Positions 27,520 through 37,465 of a stretch of DNA of 64,000 nt are shown here, piece by piece. Below the pieces are notes generated by a model. That model saw only the letters and a list, made by a program, of their open reading frames with translations. It had not been told where the DNA came from and ran no database searches. Both the position numbers and the translations under genes were made by a program. Position 1 is the first letter of the stretch, and each line of letters begins with the position of its first letter. Source of the stretch: an uncultured Clostridia bacterium (GTDB lineage Bacteria > Bacillota > Clostridia > Lachnospirales > CAG-274); assembly GCA_947632615.1 (NCBI GenBank), contig CANRPW010000004.1, forward strand, positions 55,776 through 119,775. Reading direction: 5' to 3'.

Positions 27520-28248
27520 TTAATGTATTGGTAAAGTGCGTAAAAATATCTTCTTTACCTGAGATGAATAAGCTACTCCTGTTTTACACCACATAGCAAA
27601 ATGTTCGCAGTTTTTAAATATAAGATTATAACCCTTTTCGCCAAGTTTGCTGTATGCCCTGTCAACACACTCATTTCCGCTGTATATATGAAATTTACTG
27701 CTTTTAATAAGGTTTTTATAGGCATCCTCTGTTTCTATCAGATCCATAAACCCCAGTTGCCCTTGCATATCCGTCTTAGTATTTATTTTCATAGGTCTGT
27801 TATCTTTGGGATTGAATTTTATAACAAAATAATTGGAATCCGGATCGTTGTTGAGAAAATAGTTAAGGCTGTCTTTTCTGATTGAAGGGGTTTCAAAATT
27901 TTCTTCTCTTCCGCAAAAATGTATGACATCACCATTACCTATATATATGGCATAATGCTCATATAACGCCGCAATATCTATTCCTACATAGGGTATGTGT
28001 CTACGTCGTATGCCTATTATGTCACCTGTTTCTACAAGCTCTATTTCAGGCATAAATATTTTCATTTTTTCTTTCATTCCTTCTACCGAGCCCCATGCAA
28101 CACGGTCATTGTGGGCATTAAGTATACGTGCATGACCTGTAATAATATTTTTTTGAAGCTTATAACCGTTGATTGTTTCAATATCTTTCCAGAAATACTC
28201 CCCTCCCATTGTTGGCATTTCAATATTCAATTTGTCATCTCTGCTCAT
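27520..28248 (-). CDS. LRAT/NC-type papain-fold protein
   Basis: The middle and end fit the lecithin-retinol-acyltransferase/NlpC-P60-related permuted papain fold: GDIIGIRRR, then ALYEHYAIYIGNGDVIHF (His of the H-x-I-Y-x-G motif), and NLIFKNCEHFAMWCKTG with the nucleophile Cys of NCEHFA. Members transfer acyl groups or hydrolyse amide or thioester bonds. Residues 1-75 form an unrelated extension (MSRDDKLNIEMPTM, then NGYKLQKNIITGHARILNAH). No signal peptide. It stands alone, convergent with the Hsp70/HerA operon and beside IS remnants. AAAGGGGAC upstream is a usable ribosome site. It could be an effector or a lipid-modifying enzyme. Confidence 0.78.
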   Translation of the reverse strand: MSRDDKLNIEMPTMGGEYFWKDIETINGYKLQKNIITGHARILNAHNDRVAWGSVEGMKEKMKIFMPEIELVETGDIIGIRRRHIPYVGIDIAALYEHYAIYIGNGDVIHFCGREENFETPSIRKDSLNYFLNNDPDSNYFVIKFNPKDNRPMKINTKTDMQGQLGFMDLIETEDAYKNLIKSSKFHIYSGNECVDRAYSKLGEKGYNLIFKNCEHFAMWCKTGVAYSSQVKKIFLRTLPIH

Positions 28249-28419
28249 TTTTTATACGTCCCCTTTAATAAAATAAAAATGGAATCACATCTAAATACAT
28301 TATAGCAACAAATCTAAACAATTCAAGTTTATTTTAGATAACGTAATAACATCATATCTCTCAAACAGGCTTAGATTAGACTTTTTAAAAAAGTTGATTT
28401 CAAATAAATCAATAATCGA

Positions 28420-29400
28420 CCTTTTATTATGAATGGCAAACTTTCGTTATATTGTTTTTCCTTTTGATTTGGCAAGAGCATATTATTTGCAGAATGTGGC
28501 CTCTTTGAGTTGTAGAATCCTTCTATGTACTCAAATAGCGACTCTTCAAGCTTCTTTTTGTATAATATGTCCTGCGGTTTATCTCCTCAAGTTTTAAATA
28601 TTTAAAGAATGTCTCTGCTATGGCATTGTCATAAGGATAACCTTTTGCCGAAAAAGACTGTATGGCATCCGTTTCATCAAGCAGACGCCGAAAAGTCTCT
28701 GATGTATACCGACTTCAACTATCTGAATGAAATATAAAATTTTTAGGCTGATTTCTATCCGCATAAGCTTTTTTAAGGTTTTCTTCCACCAATGACATAT
28801 CCGTTTTTTTACACAGTAAGCTATTACTTTTCGGGAGTATAGATCTATATAACATATAAATACATAAAATGTCCATTCTCTTTTATATAGGCTAAATCTC
28901 TTACCCAAACAAGATCAGGCTTTTTGTTGTAAAATTTTTCTTTACCTCATTTTAAGTCCTCTTTCGTTTTTTTATTTGTGAGGGCGGTATTTTGGCTTTG
29001 TTTCGGCTATTTGGGGCAGAACTATTGATTTCATAAGCCTATATACCCTTCTTGCGCTTATTTTTATGCCATATTTGTCAGAAACTTTATTTAAAAAATG
29101 TTTATAATATGTGCTTCTGTTTACTCCCAGAACTCTGCATTGCGTACTGATTTTGTGCCGAAATCTTAAAGTATGAACTGCATTTAATCTTTCTTCCCGT
29201 GTGGCGTGAATATGGCAATCGCTTTTTTAATGTTTTCCTGCTCAAAGGCTGCGTTTCGTTTTTACAGCTCTTTGATTTGTTTTGCGGTAAATACTATATC
29301 TTCATCTATCCTGACTTCGGAATACAACTTTACCCATTAACTTACTGCGGAAAGTGAAGCATTGTAGTCTTTACTGACCTGAGTTTTGCTTTTGCCACAC
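28420..29400 (-). mobile_element. IS3-family remnant, copy 2
   Basis: Leftward frames give parts of the first protein (KTQVSKDYNASLSAVS, EVRIDEDIVFTAKQIKEL) and, frameshifted, most of the second: ATREERLNAVHTLRF, RSTYYKHF, ISARRVYRLMKSI, a DDE-domain piece around 28,620-28,908, and the end EGFYNSKRPHSANNMLLPNQ. Several stops make it inactive. It is nearly identical to copy 1 from 28,632 to about 29,226, in the same orientation; the two flank 18.2-28.4 kb. It ends against the stop codon of the Z1 gene. Confidence 0.85.
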
Positions 29401-29403
29401 TGT

Positions 29404-32400
29404 CTAAATTAGCGCTTTTATTTTATCAAAAGCCTTGGGCATATCCGAAAGAGAATATGCGTAAATTTCTTCAAATTTCTCGTTTTTTAAGTTGGATTGG
29501 CTATGAAGTTCAGTTGCTTCCAATACAATAGCTCCGCTGTAACCGCCGTCTTTAGGAAAATTATTGAGATTAAGACGTTCCAACACGCTCTTTGCAATAT
29601 CGATGCCATAAAACTTTATTCTCTCCTTTGCAAAAGACACGGCAAAATATTCTGCCAAAGTTTCCTGTACTGCGCCTTGTTTGTGATAATCCTTGTTTCT
29701 GTAGAGCCAACGACCGCTTTTAGTCATAACATTAGCGTAGTGCAACGCATGGAACATTTCATGTGCCAGTACATACACTGTATAGGGTAAAACATATTTT
29801 TCGGAAAGTTTGTATGAGCTGACAGTTTCCTTTATTCCTTCAAAGTTTATATGTATTTCGCAGTTGCCTGAACCAGTTGGAATAAAATACCCCAATATAT
29901 CAGAGGCATATTTTACAGTTTCCTCTGCTTCTTGTATCAGGTTTTTAATAAGGTCTTTATGCTTATCTGTTGTATTCAGAAGACTTATCATATTCAATGT
30001 GCGCTCTCTCAGTTCGTCTGTTGCCTGGCTTTCGGCAAGTGAATCCAGGTATTTATATATTTTATCATATATATCTTTCGAAGCCTTTATTTTTATCAAA
30101 ATCCTATCGATACTGTTCTTTAAAGACTTTATTTCTTTTAAGATTTTATCTTTGGAAAAGAAAAGGGCTTCTTCGTCGATGGTAATGGGACAAATAATTT
30201 CCTTAGGTTTCTTTTTTGAATTTATGTTTTGCCCCGGCTTAAGCTGATTATTGAAGAAGTCTTGTATTTTGTTTGTATATGAGTTGAGCTCAGATACAAA
30301 AATTGGGTCTGTACCAATGTTGTCAGTAATCGGAAAATCTAAAATACTCATTGGTAATTCACCACAGTATAATATATTTTCCTGCACACCTTTGTTTGCT
30401 GATTTGTTTGAATACAACCCAACATTCATTTTATTAGGAGTATAGTATACAGGCCACCAGAATTTTCTTCGCCATTGAGGATTTGTCTGTTCGGTCAGAA
30501 CCAGAACAGGCATAGTATTCCTTAATTCCCTTGCAAGAGCACCTTCATTATTACCATCATCAGGAGCATCCTGATACATGGTATTATTCTTTTTCATTTT
30601 AGCAAGATTTCTGTTTCTTCTTACAATAAGAGCGATTTCATCATTTCCTGTTCTCATCATTTCGGACAGCGAAAATAAGAATACCGATTCCATATCGTTG
30701 AATTTGTTACATATACCATCATCATAGGGCTTCATTACAGAATAAGCCAATTCAAGTATTGACAAAGCATCATCAGAAGATATTATGGTATATTTTCCTT
30801 TAGTGCTATCTCCTTTTTTATATGTGTTTTTTTCATCGTCTAAATATCCACCGCAATTTTGAATAACTTTATCAATTTGTCGCCATACCTTATCTGCTTT
30901 GTTTTTATCTATTTCAAAGCCTATGGGAAGATAACGTCTTTCAGGCATAATACTTTGAATATCGGAAGCCAATATTTTCTGAGGTCCACAAGCCTTTATT
31001 TTGCCTCCTGCCTCGAGATATATAACTTCTCCTGATTCTTGTCTGAGCATTCTTTCCCGAAGAAGATTATCGCGTATGGTAATTTCCTTCATGCTTGTGA
31101 ATAGGCGGTAAGTAGTATAGAATCTCGTTACAGAAAGAAGCTCTTCGCTTCTGTATCCAAACATTCTGCAGTGCTGCATAACAGTATCCTGCTGCATTGT
31201 AACAGGATCTCTTCCATAGAAAAAGCTTATTATATTAGGTATTGTAATGCCTCTGTCCAATACCTGACCGCCTACAAATATAGTCAGTGAATTTTCAAGT
31301 TTAAGCTCTCCTGTTTCAATATTGAGAAGACTATTTATATCATTGTCACTGTTTATCTCTTTTATATCTACTTCTGTAACAAGACCTGCAAGCTCGTTGT
31401 AGGAATCAATATAGGCGATACGGTTCAGAACCTCATCCAAGGAAGGCATGGCAAGTACATTGTAAGCCTCTACAGACAGTATTATATCTTTGTATGAACA
31501 TTCAACATAATGAACAAAGCCTTCATCTCTTACATTATTATTGAGTGCATTTGTAAGTTCATCAAAGGCTCTTTCAATAAGCTCCTTTTCTTTTTTGTGA
31601 AGAGTCTTTGTGGTTGCTGCATGGAGGACGGCAGAAAGATAGCGGTCTTCATTTTCCGGTGTAAGCTGTATTATTGCTGCTCCTACAAGTGCATCAAAAA
31701 TCCATTTTCTGAATGAAGAAAGAACAAACTTCTTTTCTTTTGAAAGAAAGTTTGACATTTGTATGGTTCTATTATCCTTTATTACAACATTATTGCTGCT
31801 GTTTTTTCTCTTGCCATTCAGTATATTCATTTCATCCTGATCAACTATTTGTATTATATATTTTGCCTTGTTATAGCAGGGTGAATATTGATCGTCAGAA
31901 TCAATAAAGTAATGTTGTCCGCCTATGTATCCCTTGCCCGTTGGCAAAACGACCGTTCTATGGGGTTTTATAGGCATAATATTTTCATTTGTAAAATTCT
32001 CGGGCTGTAAATAAAGAGCGTAAGGTGTTGCAGTTACTTGCATAAGTACATGCTCAATATTGCTGTGCATAGACTTTCTTACAGAGTTTATAGCTCCGGA
32101 AATACGTCTTAAGGATATATCATCCTTTCCATTGTTTTTTTCATAGCCTACAGATGTTATATCCGCCTCGTCATCTACGACCAACAGTCTTTTAAAATAG
32201 TTGCTTTTTACAAGCTCGCTTATAAAGAGATTAAGCCTTTCTACATTATCGGCTTGTTTTTTGACTACAATTATTCTTTTCTTGCCCTTATACAATTTCA
32301 GAAAATCTTTGACCTTCTTTTCTTTTTCTTCCATATTGGAAAGCCCTTTGAAATTAATATCAAGTATATCCTGGGCAATTATTTCTCCTACGGTAGCATT

Positions 32401-32715
32401 ATTGCTTTTAAAACAGCTGAATTCCGCCATCATACGGCTAACAGTCTGCTTTACAAGAGCAGTGCTGCATTTAGTAAGAATAATAGTCATATCAAATCCG
32501 TTGTCAAAACACAGAGCCATAAGTCCTATAAAGGCTCTTGTTTTTCCTGACTGTATATTTCCCATCATCATTATAGGCGCAAATTTGTTGTAATTAAGAT
32601 TATCTAAACACAGCTTTCCTGCTTCTTCTATACACGATTTAAGCTCGGAGGAATATTTATTATTTCCAGACTTGTCTCCAGTCAAAGTTGAGTAGTATTT
32701 TTTATCAGTAATCAT
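29404..32715 (-). CDS. Z1-domain helicase-like protein with C-terminal zincin domain
   Basis: Residues 1-700 resemble the superfamily-2 ATPase arrangement of Z1 proteins: Walker A GNIQSGKT (52-59), a Walker B LLVVDDEADITS (about 175), and the Z1 hallmark GGQVLDRGITIPNIISFFYG, followed by QQDTVMQHCRMFGYR (about 480-530). Z1 proteins occur in restriction-like and other defence loci. The last 150 residues differ: VYVLAHEMFHALHY has the zinc-protease HExxH (His about 982 and 986), with a third ligand candidate in VQETLAEYFAV about 30 residues on. The two parts are joined by a helical stretch (790-960). Such a fusion suggests an ATPase with a proteolytic output. GGAGG lies six bases before the ATG. 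The gene stands alone. Confidence 0.82.
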   Translation of the reverse strand: MITDKKYYSTLTGDKSGNNKYSSELKSCIEEAGKLCLDNLNYNKFAPIMMMGNIQSGKTRAFIGLMALCFDNGFDMTIILTKCSTALVKQTVSRMMAEFSCFKSNNATVGEIIAQDILDINFKGLSNMEEKEKKVKDFLKLYKGKKRIIVVKKQADNVERLNLFISELVKSNYFKRLLVVDDEADITSVGYEKNNGKDDISLRRISGAINSVRKSMHSNIEHVLMQVTATPYALYLQPENFTNENIMPIKPHRTVVLPTGKGYIGGQHYFIDSDDQYSPCYNKAKYIIQIVDQDEMNILNGKRKNSSNNVVIKDNRTIQMSNFLSKEKKFVLSSFRKWIFDALVGAAIIQLTPENEDRYLSAVLHAATTKTLHKKEKELIERAFDELTNALNNNVRDEGFVHYVECSYKDIILSVEAYNVLAMPSLDEVLNRIAYIDSYNELAGLVTEVDIKEINSDNDINSLLNIETGELKLENSLTIFVGGQVLDRGITIPNIISFFYGRDPVTMQQDTVMQHCRMFGYRSEELLSVTRFYTTYRLFTSMKEITIRDNLLRERMLRQESGEVIYLEAGGKIKACGPQKILASDIQSIMPERRYLPIGFEIDKNKADKVWRQIDKVIQNCGGYLDDEKNTYKKGDSTKGKYTIISSDDALSILELAYSVMKPYDDGICNKFNDMESVFLFSLSEMMRTGNDEIALIVRRNRNLAKMKKNNTMYQDAPDDGNNEGALARELRNTMPVLVLTEQTNPQWRRKFWWPVYYTPNKMNVGLYSNKSANKGVQENILYCGELPMSILDFPITDNIGTDPIFVSELNSYTNKIQDFFNNQLKPGQNINSKKKPKEIICPITIDEEALFFSKDKILKEIKSLKNSIDRILIKIKASKDIYDKIYKYLDSLAESQATDELRERTLNMISLLNTTDKHKDLIKNLIQEAEETVKYASDILGYFIPTGSGNCEIHINFEGIKETVSSYKLSEKYVLPYTVYVLAHEMFHALHYANVMTKSGRWLYRNKDYHKQGAVQETLAEYFAVSFAKERIKFYGIDIAKSVLERLNLNNFPKDGGYSGAIVLEATELHSQSNLKNEKFEEIYAYSLSDMPKAFDKIKALI

Positions 32716-32878
32716 TAGCTCCTCCTTATTTTATCCCTTATATAAGTTTTACCAGCACTTTATATTTTACTACATATTTGCACGTTTTTCAACAATAATT
32801 ATTAATAAAAGTAGGGAAACAGCATTTACTTTTGAGGAACAACAGACGTTGTGTCAAAAAGAATGTCAAGGAAAAGAG

Positions 32879-32945
32879 TACATTATATTTCAAATCCTAA
32901 TGCAGACCTCACCATTTTTAACCCTCTCGCATATCAGATTAGAAC
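32879..32945 (+). pseudogene. Fragment of the large element protein found at 54.5 kb
   Basis: Bases 32,879-32,945 match 55,239-55,306 with few changes and encode HYISNPNADLTIFNPLAYQ. The rest of that gene is absent; the sequence switches to lysS DNA. Confidence 0.75.
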
Positions 32946-33530
32946 ATCAGGACACCGAGCTTGATTTTGAAAAGTCTTTTGAAAGAATAACTATGATCAA
33001 CTCAGTCAAAAAATTATGCGGTCGGTGATTTTGACGAAATAGCCACAACAGAAGAGGCGAAAATCCTTGCGGATAAACATGAGATTGAGTATCAGCACAT
33101 CACTTAAAGGGCGATATCCTCAATCTTTTCTTTGAAAAATATATTGAGGATAAACTTATACAGCCAACCTTACTTATGGATCATCCAATAGAGATCTAAC
33201 CTCTTACAAAGAAGAAATACGATAAGGACGGCTATGTTGAACGCTTTTAGCTTTTTATAGTAGGCAAAGAATTTGCCAACGTTTATTCCGAGCTTAAACG
33301 ACCTCATAGATCAGCGCAGGCGTTCTGAACGGCAGGAGGCGCTTAGCTCCCTTGTTGACGAAGAAGCAAATATGATAGGCAGAAATTTTATGACGGCTTT
33401 CAAATACGGTATGCCTCTCACAGGCGTCAAGTGCATAGACCGTCTTGTAATGCTCTTTACAAACGCCCCCTCCATAAGAAATGTTTTGCTGTTCCCAACA
33501 ATGTGCCCGTTGGATAAACAGAGCCAATAA
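32946..33530 (+). pseudogene. lysS: Lysyl-tRNA synthetase C-terminal pseudogene
   Basis: Conceptual translation in shifting frames gives TELDFEKSFERITMINSV, then [81 protein letters not shown] and finally CIDRLVMLFTNAPSIRNVLL, the class II core and motif 3 of LysRS. Multiple frameshifts and stops, and a lost motif 3 Gly-rich segment (GVKCIDR for GIGIGIDR), show it is dead. The N-terminal anticodon-binding domain is missing. An intact copy must exist elsewhere. Confidence 0.85.
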
Positions 33531-33599
33531 AAATGCAAGGCCTCTGGCAGAGGCATATATACGAAGCTTTTAAAAAGTTTAAAAATAAAAGAGCAATAC

Positions 33600-33639
33600 A
33601 AAAGAACCTAACGATCATTGACCGATAGGTTCTTTTTTG
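33600..33639. terminator. Bidirectional terminator
   Basis: AAAGAACCTA (33,602-33,611) pairs with TAGGTTCTTT (33,627-33,636), with T runs on both strands. It probably ends the leftward DUF445 transcript. Confidence 0.75.
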
Positions 33640-33654
33640 CTGCAAGTCGTTTTG

Positions 33655-34548
33655 TCAGAACAGTAAATTTATAAAGCCCATAAAAAATCCCAACAATGCG
33701 CCAAGGTATTCTATTGCTTTAAGCTCTTTATTCATTATTCCGAAAATGAGCTGTTCAAGCTGAGCGGGATCAAAAGCCTTTATCTTTTCCGCAACTATGT
33801 TTTCAATATCAACTATTTCCACGATCTTGTCCATATTTTCTTCAATAAGCGTTTTACATATATTCGATATTTTATCCGTTATCTCAGAAATTTTATCCTC
33901 ATGATTGGAAAATATATCACTTATTTTCATAGAGAGTATATTTTCTTCGACTTTGCCTATTTCTTTATATATCATATCGGGGGCTTTTTCTCTTATAAGC
34001 TCATTTATCATACTTCCCAGAATATGTCTTGTGCTGTGTATGAAATCATCACTTATAAACATTGCAAGCAAACCACCGGCGAGCTTTTCTTTTATCATTT
34101 CCATGCCGCTTTGCGCCAGTATCGTTCCCATATCTGCTTCGTTTATCTTTTCAACAATAACCTTTGTCAGCTCATCTCTTAAGGATGATCTATACTTTTC
34201 AACATCCTCCTCAGAAATATATTTTTTTATAACACAGTCTACGGTTCTTTCGTCATCTTTAAAAGCCTCAGCCCTTTGCAGCAGCATATTTTTCAGCTTA
34301 TTTATATTTTCTTCGGAGATAAGAGCATCGGATATGGTTTTGTAGTTTAAAAGCTCTTTGCTTACTATTTTTCCCAGAGAATCGGCTATTCCGTCTTTTT
34401 GCATTGGTATAAGCCCCGGTGTAAAGGGAATATGAAATCCTCCTATATATAAAGCTTTTCTTGGATGAAAAAGCATTTTTATGGCTATTGTATTTGTTAC
34501 AAAACCTATGATAGCGCCCACAAGCGGCGCAACAATTAATCTTAACAT
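33655..34548 (-). CDS. DUF445 family membrane protein
   Basis: The N-terminus (PLVGAIIGFVTNTIAIKMLF, then HPRKALYIGGFHIPFTPGLI) is diagnostic of DUF445 (YheB-like) proteins. A helical, soluble region follows (residues 60-265) and a second membrane helix ends the protein (LGALLGFFMGFINLLF). The family is widespread in Bacillota, membrane-bound and without firm function. Length (297 aa) is slightly short of the usual 370 or so but both conserved ends are present. Upstream, 34,549-34,812 contains no gene. Confidence 0.88.
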   Translation of the reverse strand: MLRLIVAPLVGAIIGFVTNTIAIKMLFHPRKALYIGGFHIPFTPGLIPMQKDGIADSLGKIVSKELLNYKTISDALISEENINKLKNMLLQRAEAFKDDERTVDCVIKKYISEEDVEKYRSSLRDELTKVIVEKINEADMGTILAQSGMEMIKEKLAGGLLAMFISDDFIHSTRHILGSMINELIREKAPDMIYKEIGKVEENILSMKISDIFSNHEDKISEITDKISNICKTLIEENMDKIVEIVDIENIVAEKIKAFDPAQLEQLIFGIMNKELKAIEYLGALLGFFMGFINLLF

Positions 34549-34812
34549 AAATAATGCCCTATTTCCGTTTATTTTGAGGTTATTATATCATGTAGGCTTT
34601 TTTATGTCAATTTGTTTGTATTCTTTGAATTGTGTCAAACCGTTTCTTAAAAACTTATCAGGAAATTAATAAGTTAATACAATCATAGGATCTAAGCTAA
34701 AACACACAGAAATTATGTGTCTGATCAAATATATGATTATCAATGCCATATCCCTGAAACTAACCAGCATTAATTTATATGCTTAGCCCGTGTTTGCCGA
34801 TATAGCAGTCTA

Positions 34813-35898
34813 TCATTCGGCATATTCGGATTTTTCAAAGAAACATTCATCTCCTGCGCCCTCTTCATAGTCGTGCCAGTAAAGATAACCGTCATCGGCA
34901 ATATCTATAGTGCCAAAGCCTGAAGTATAATAATACTCATTTATACCATTTTCGCCCTCATCGGTACACTCACAGTCGGCATATGTAAGCTCTGTCGGTG
35001 ATACAAATTTTCCTGTCATCTTCCATACAGTGGTGCTGAAAGCACTGTTTCCCCAGCTGATTTCTATATCGAAATCTCCGTCATCTCTTTGCGTTATATT
35101 CATGTGACACCTTTCGCTGTATTTGTCGTCCCATGTTCCCACAAAATTACTCAAAGCCGCTTTATAATCGTCGGAATCCATTACAACCGACTTAAAGGCT
35201 TTGTCTATTAATGCCTCAAGCATAGGCTGAGTCTGTGATACATCATTGAAACTCAGATATTTCCACTCAAAGCTGCCGTCGTCCATATTTACTACAAACT
35301 GTATAAGTGCTGTTACCTCTGTTCCGTCATACATACACCTTCCTGTAAATTCCACAACATCACTTCCGTCCTCAGCCTTTAAATAATTCCATTCCGGGTC
35401 ACCAAAATAGTGACTGAAGGCTTCGTCGAAGGTTATATTGGGATAACCGAAGTATTTGCCATATCTGACCACATAAATATACTCCTGTCCCGATAATCGG
35501 TTTTCTGCTGTATTATTCTCATTTGTAATAGAATCGTTGTTATTATTGGCAGTATTGTTTATGTTATCGACAGTTTCATCATAATAATATTGACTGTCTT
35601 CACTGTTGTTATCTGTTTTATCGACAAAAGAAATAAAGGATGCTGCAACAGCAATTAATACTGCGATAACTACACCTATAAGGACTGTTCTTTTGGTCAA
35701 ATTATAATTATATAAAGACTCGCTGTCCTTAAATTCTCCTTCGGGTATATCTTCATATTCAGAATTATTAATATCCACATTCTCTGATTTTACTTCAGGT
35801 GTACCTGCTTCATTTTTTTGAAGCTCTGCCCCGCAGTTAGGACAAAACAGCTTTGTGTCATCAAATTCTGATTTACATTCAGTGCATCGTTTACTCAT
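34813..35898 (-). CDS. Zinc-ribbon, single-pass membrane protein with extracellular domain
   Basis: CTECKSEFDDTKLFCPNCGA (residues 5-24) is a four-Cys zinc ribbon. An acidic linker follows, then one membrane helix (TVLIGVVIAVLIAVAASFISF, residues about 70-90; last base of that run is Phe), a disordered Asn/Asp/Thr stretch (95-135), and a 220-residue outside domain with two parts: YVVRYGKYFGYPNITFDEAF to FTGRCMYDGTEV, and NFVGTWDDKYSERCHMNITQ onward, a beta-sandwich-like pattern. Function is unknown. The architecture is common in Clostridia as a sensor or cell-envelope protein. GGAGGA lies upstream of the ATG. Confidence 0.78.
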   Translation of the reverse strand: MSKRCTECKSEFDDTKLFCPNCGAELQKNEAGTPEVKSENVDINNSEYEDIPEGEFKDSESLYNYNLTKRTVLIGVVIAVLIAVAASFISFVDKTDNNSEDSQYYYDETVDNINNTANNNNDSITNENNTAENRLSGQEYIYVVRYGKYFGYPNITFDEAFSHYFGDPEWNYLKAEDGSDVVEFTGRCMYDGTEVTALIQFVVNMDDGSFEWKYLSFNDVSQTQPMLEALIDKAFKSVVMDSDDYKAALSNFVGTWDDKYSERCHMNITQRDDGDFDIEISWGNSAFSTTVWKMTGKFVSPTELTYADCECTDEGENGINEYYYTSGFGTIDIADDGYLYWHDYEEGAGDECFFEKSEYAE

Positions 35899-36237
35899 AA
35901 ATTATCCTCCTTTATAATAAATTTTTATGTATTCAAATGTACCTTCTTAATACATTTTTTATATTGTATAAATCACCTACATTAAAAATTCAGACAGTTT
36001 TTTACTATTTTTTATTTTAACACAGTATTTTCACAAAGTCGACTATATAGAAGCTATTTATGGTTAATTTTATAAAATAAATATAAATAAGTTATTGAGG
36101 GTGATATTATGACACTAACTGAAGCTATAAAGAATATATAAGATTTGTAGTGAATAGACCTTATTGATTTTTTTAATAAGGAATATTTCAAAAATCTTGA
36201 ACAGGAAATAAATTCATATTATTTTACACAAAAAAGC
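35899..36237. other. Intergenic region
   Basis: About 340 bases with no supported gene. A short start-like frame at 36,109 (MTLTEAIKNI) stops after ten codons and is followed by a second stop, possibly a relic of a small protein. Confidence 0.5.
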
Positions 36238-36279
36238 AAACTCCCTGCTGTCAGGACAGACATCAGGGAGCAGTTTTTA
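36238..36279. terminator. Terminator hairpin
   Basis: CTCCCTG (36,241-36,247) pairs with CAGGGAG (36,264-36,270), with A and T runs on the two sides. It lies downstream of the leftward GH105 gene and can terminate it. Confidence 0.65.
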
Positions 36280-36397
36280 TAAAGAATGTAGTTTAAAGAA
36301 TATCAGTATAACTTTTTATGCCGTTTGTATATTGCTTGCTCTTAAGATGTGGTAAAGAGCTATTAAGTCGGCATATTCCGGGTTTATATTAATATAT

Positions 36398-37465
36398 TCA
36401 ATTTTTTGTTTGTTCAAGTTCTGAGCTTGCCATAAGGAACGCGCCTATACCTAAAAGATTATTTGTTTGCTTAGGTTCTGATATGTAGTATTCGTAGGAG
36501 CCGTCACGGAAGGTATTTCCTCCAAGTCCTGATACAAAAACGGTGTTTTTAAGGTTCAGAAGGCGATTTTCGTCTACTTCTATAAATTCTCTTATTATGC
36601 CGTAAAACCCCTTTTTGGCATATGCAAGATACGTTTTATCTATATAGCCGAGTCTTATGGCTTTCAGCAGAAAATAAACAAACATACAGGAACAGGAAGC
36701 CTCCGGAAAATTTCCTGCCTTGTGGGATTTATCCAATACCTGATACCATACGCCCTTATCTTCCGACTGTACCCTGACAAGTGCTTCTGCCAGCTCTGAA
36801 ACCATTGGTATAAGAACAGCCTTATCCCAAGCATTATTAATATAATCGAGGGTATCCACAAGCGCGCAGGCATACCACCCTATGGAGCGACCCCAAAAAT
36901 TGGCTGAAAGTCCGGTGTTTTTGTCTGCCCAAAAACTTTTTCTGCTTTCGTCATAACCATGATACAAAAGATGGGTATTCTTATCCTTGGAATGTTTGTC
37001 TATGAGTTTAAACTGCAAAAGCACATCGTCAAAGACCTTTCCTGCTTCAAAAAGATTTATATATTCCGCATAAAAAGGCTCAGCCATATAAAGACCGTCA
37101 AGCCACATCTGGTAGGGATATATTTTTTTGTGCCAAAATCCTCCCTCGGAAATACGGGGCTGACTATTTAGCTGATCTCTTAGGGTGTGAGCAGCCTTTG
37201 CGTATTTTTTCTCTCCTGTTTTATTATACAAAAACAAAAGCGTTTTGCCGTTGTTTATGAAATCCAGATTATACAACGATTTGTCATAATGGCGTATATT
37301 GCCGTCCTCATCAACAAATTTATCCATAAGCCTTTTTATATATTCAAAATATTTTTCATCACCGCTTAAATCATATACCTTTTCAAGCCCTTTGCACAAT
37401 ACGCCGTAATCATAGCTCCATATATCCCACAGTTGGGAAAATTTTTCAAGCACGGTGTTTGCCAT
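36398..37465 (-). CDS. GH105-type unsaturated rhamnogalacturonyl hydrolase, 5' end interrupted
   Basis: Fits the YteR/YesR family, which removes the unsaturated sugar from pectin (rhamnogalacturonan) fragments left by lyases. Motifs: WSYDYGVLCKGLEKVYD, DFINNGKTLLFLY, HKKIYPYQMWLDGLYMAEPF (the catalytic Asp region is QMWLDGLYM), GRSIGWYACALVDTLDYI and EASCSCMFVYFLLKAIRLGY. Cytoplasmic; (alpha/alpha)6 barrel. The natural start is almost surely ATG 37,501, which has AAAGGAG upstream, but codon 9 there is TAG (37,475-37,477), in frame with the rest. ATG 37,465 would be reached by reinitiation and loses 12 residues. The gene may be translated weakly or not at all. Confidence 0.82.
   Translation of the reverse strand: MANTVLEKFSQLWDIWSYDYGVLCKGLEKVYDLSGDEKYFEYIKRLMDKFVDEDGNIRHYDKSLYNLDFINNGKTLLFLYNKTGEKKYAKAAHTLRDQLNSQPRISEGGFWHKKIYPYQMWLDGLYMAEPFYAEYINLFEAGKVFDDVLLQFKLIDKHSKDKNTHLLYHGYDESRKSFWADKNTGLSANFWGRSIGWYACALVDTLDYINNAWDKAVLIPMVSELAEALVRVQSEDKGVWYQVLDKSHKAGNFPEASCSCMFVYFLLKAIRLGYIDKTYLAYAKKGFYGIIREFIEVDENRLLNLKNTVFVSGLGGNTFRDGSYEYYISEPKQTNNLLGIGAFLMASSELEQTKN

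Noticed and set aside
33273..33530. An 85-codon plus-strand gene
   Set aside because: It is the in-frame end of the lysS pseudogene.
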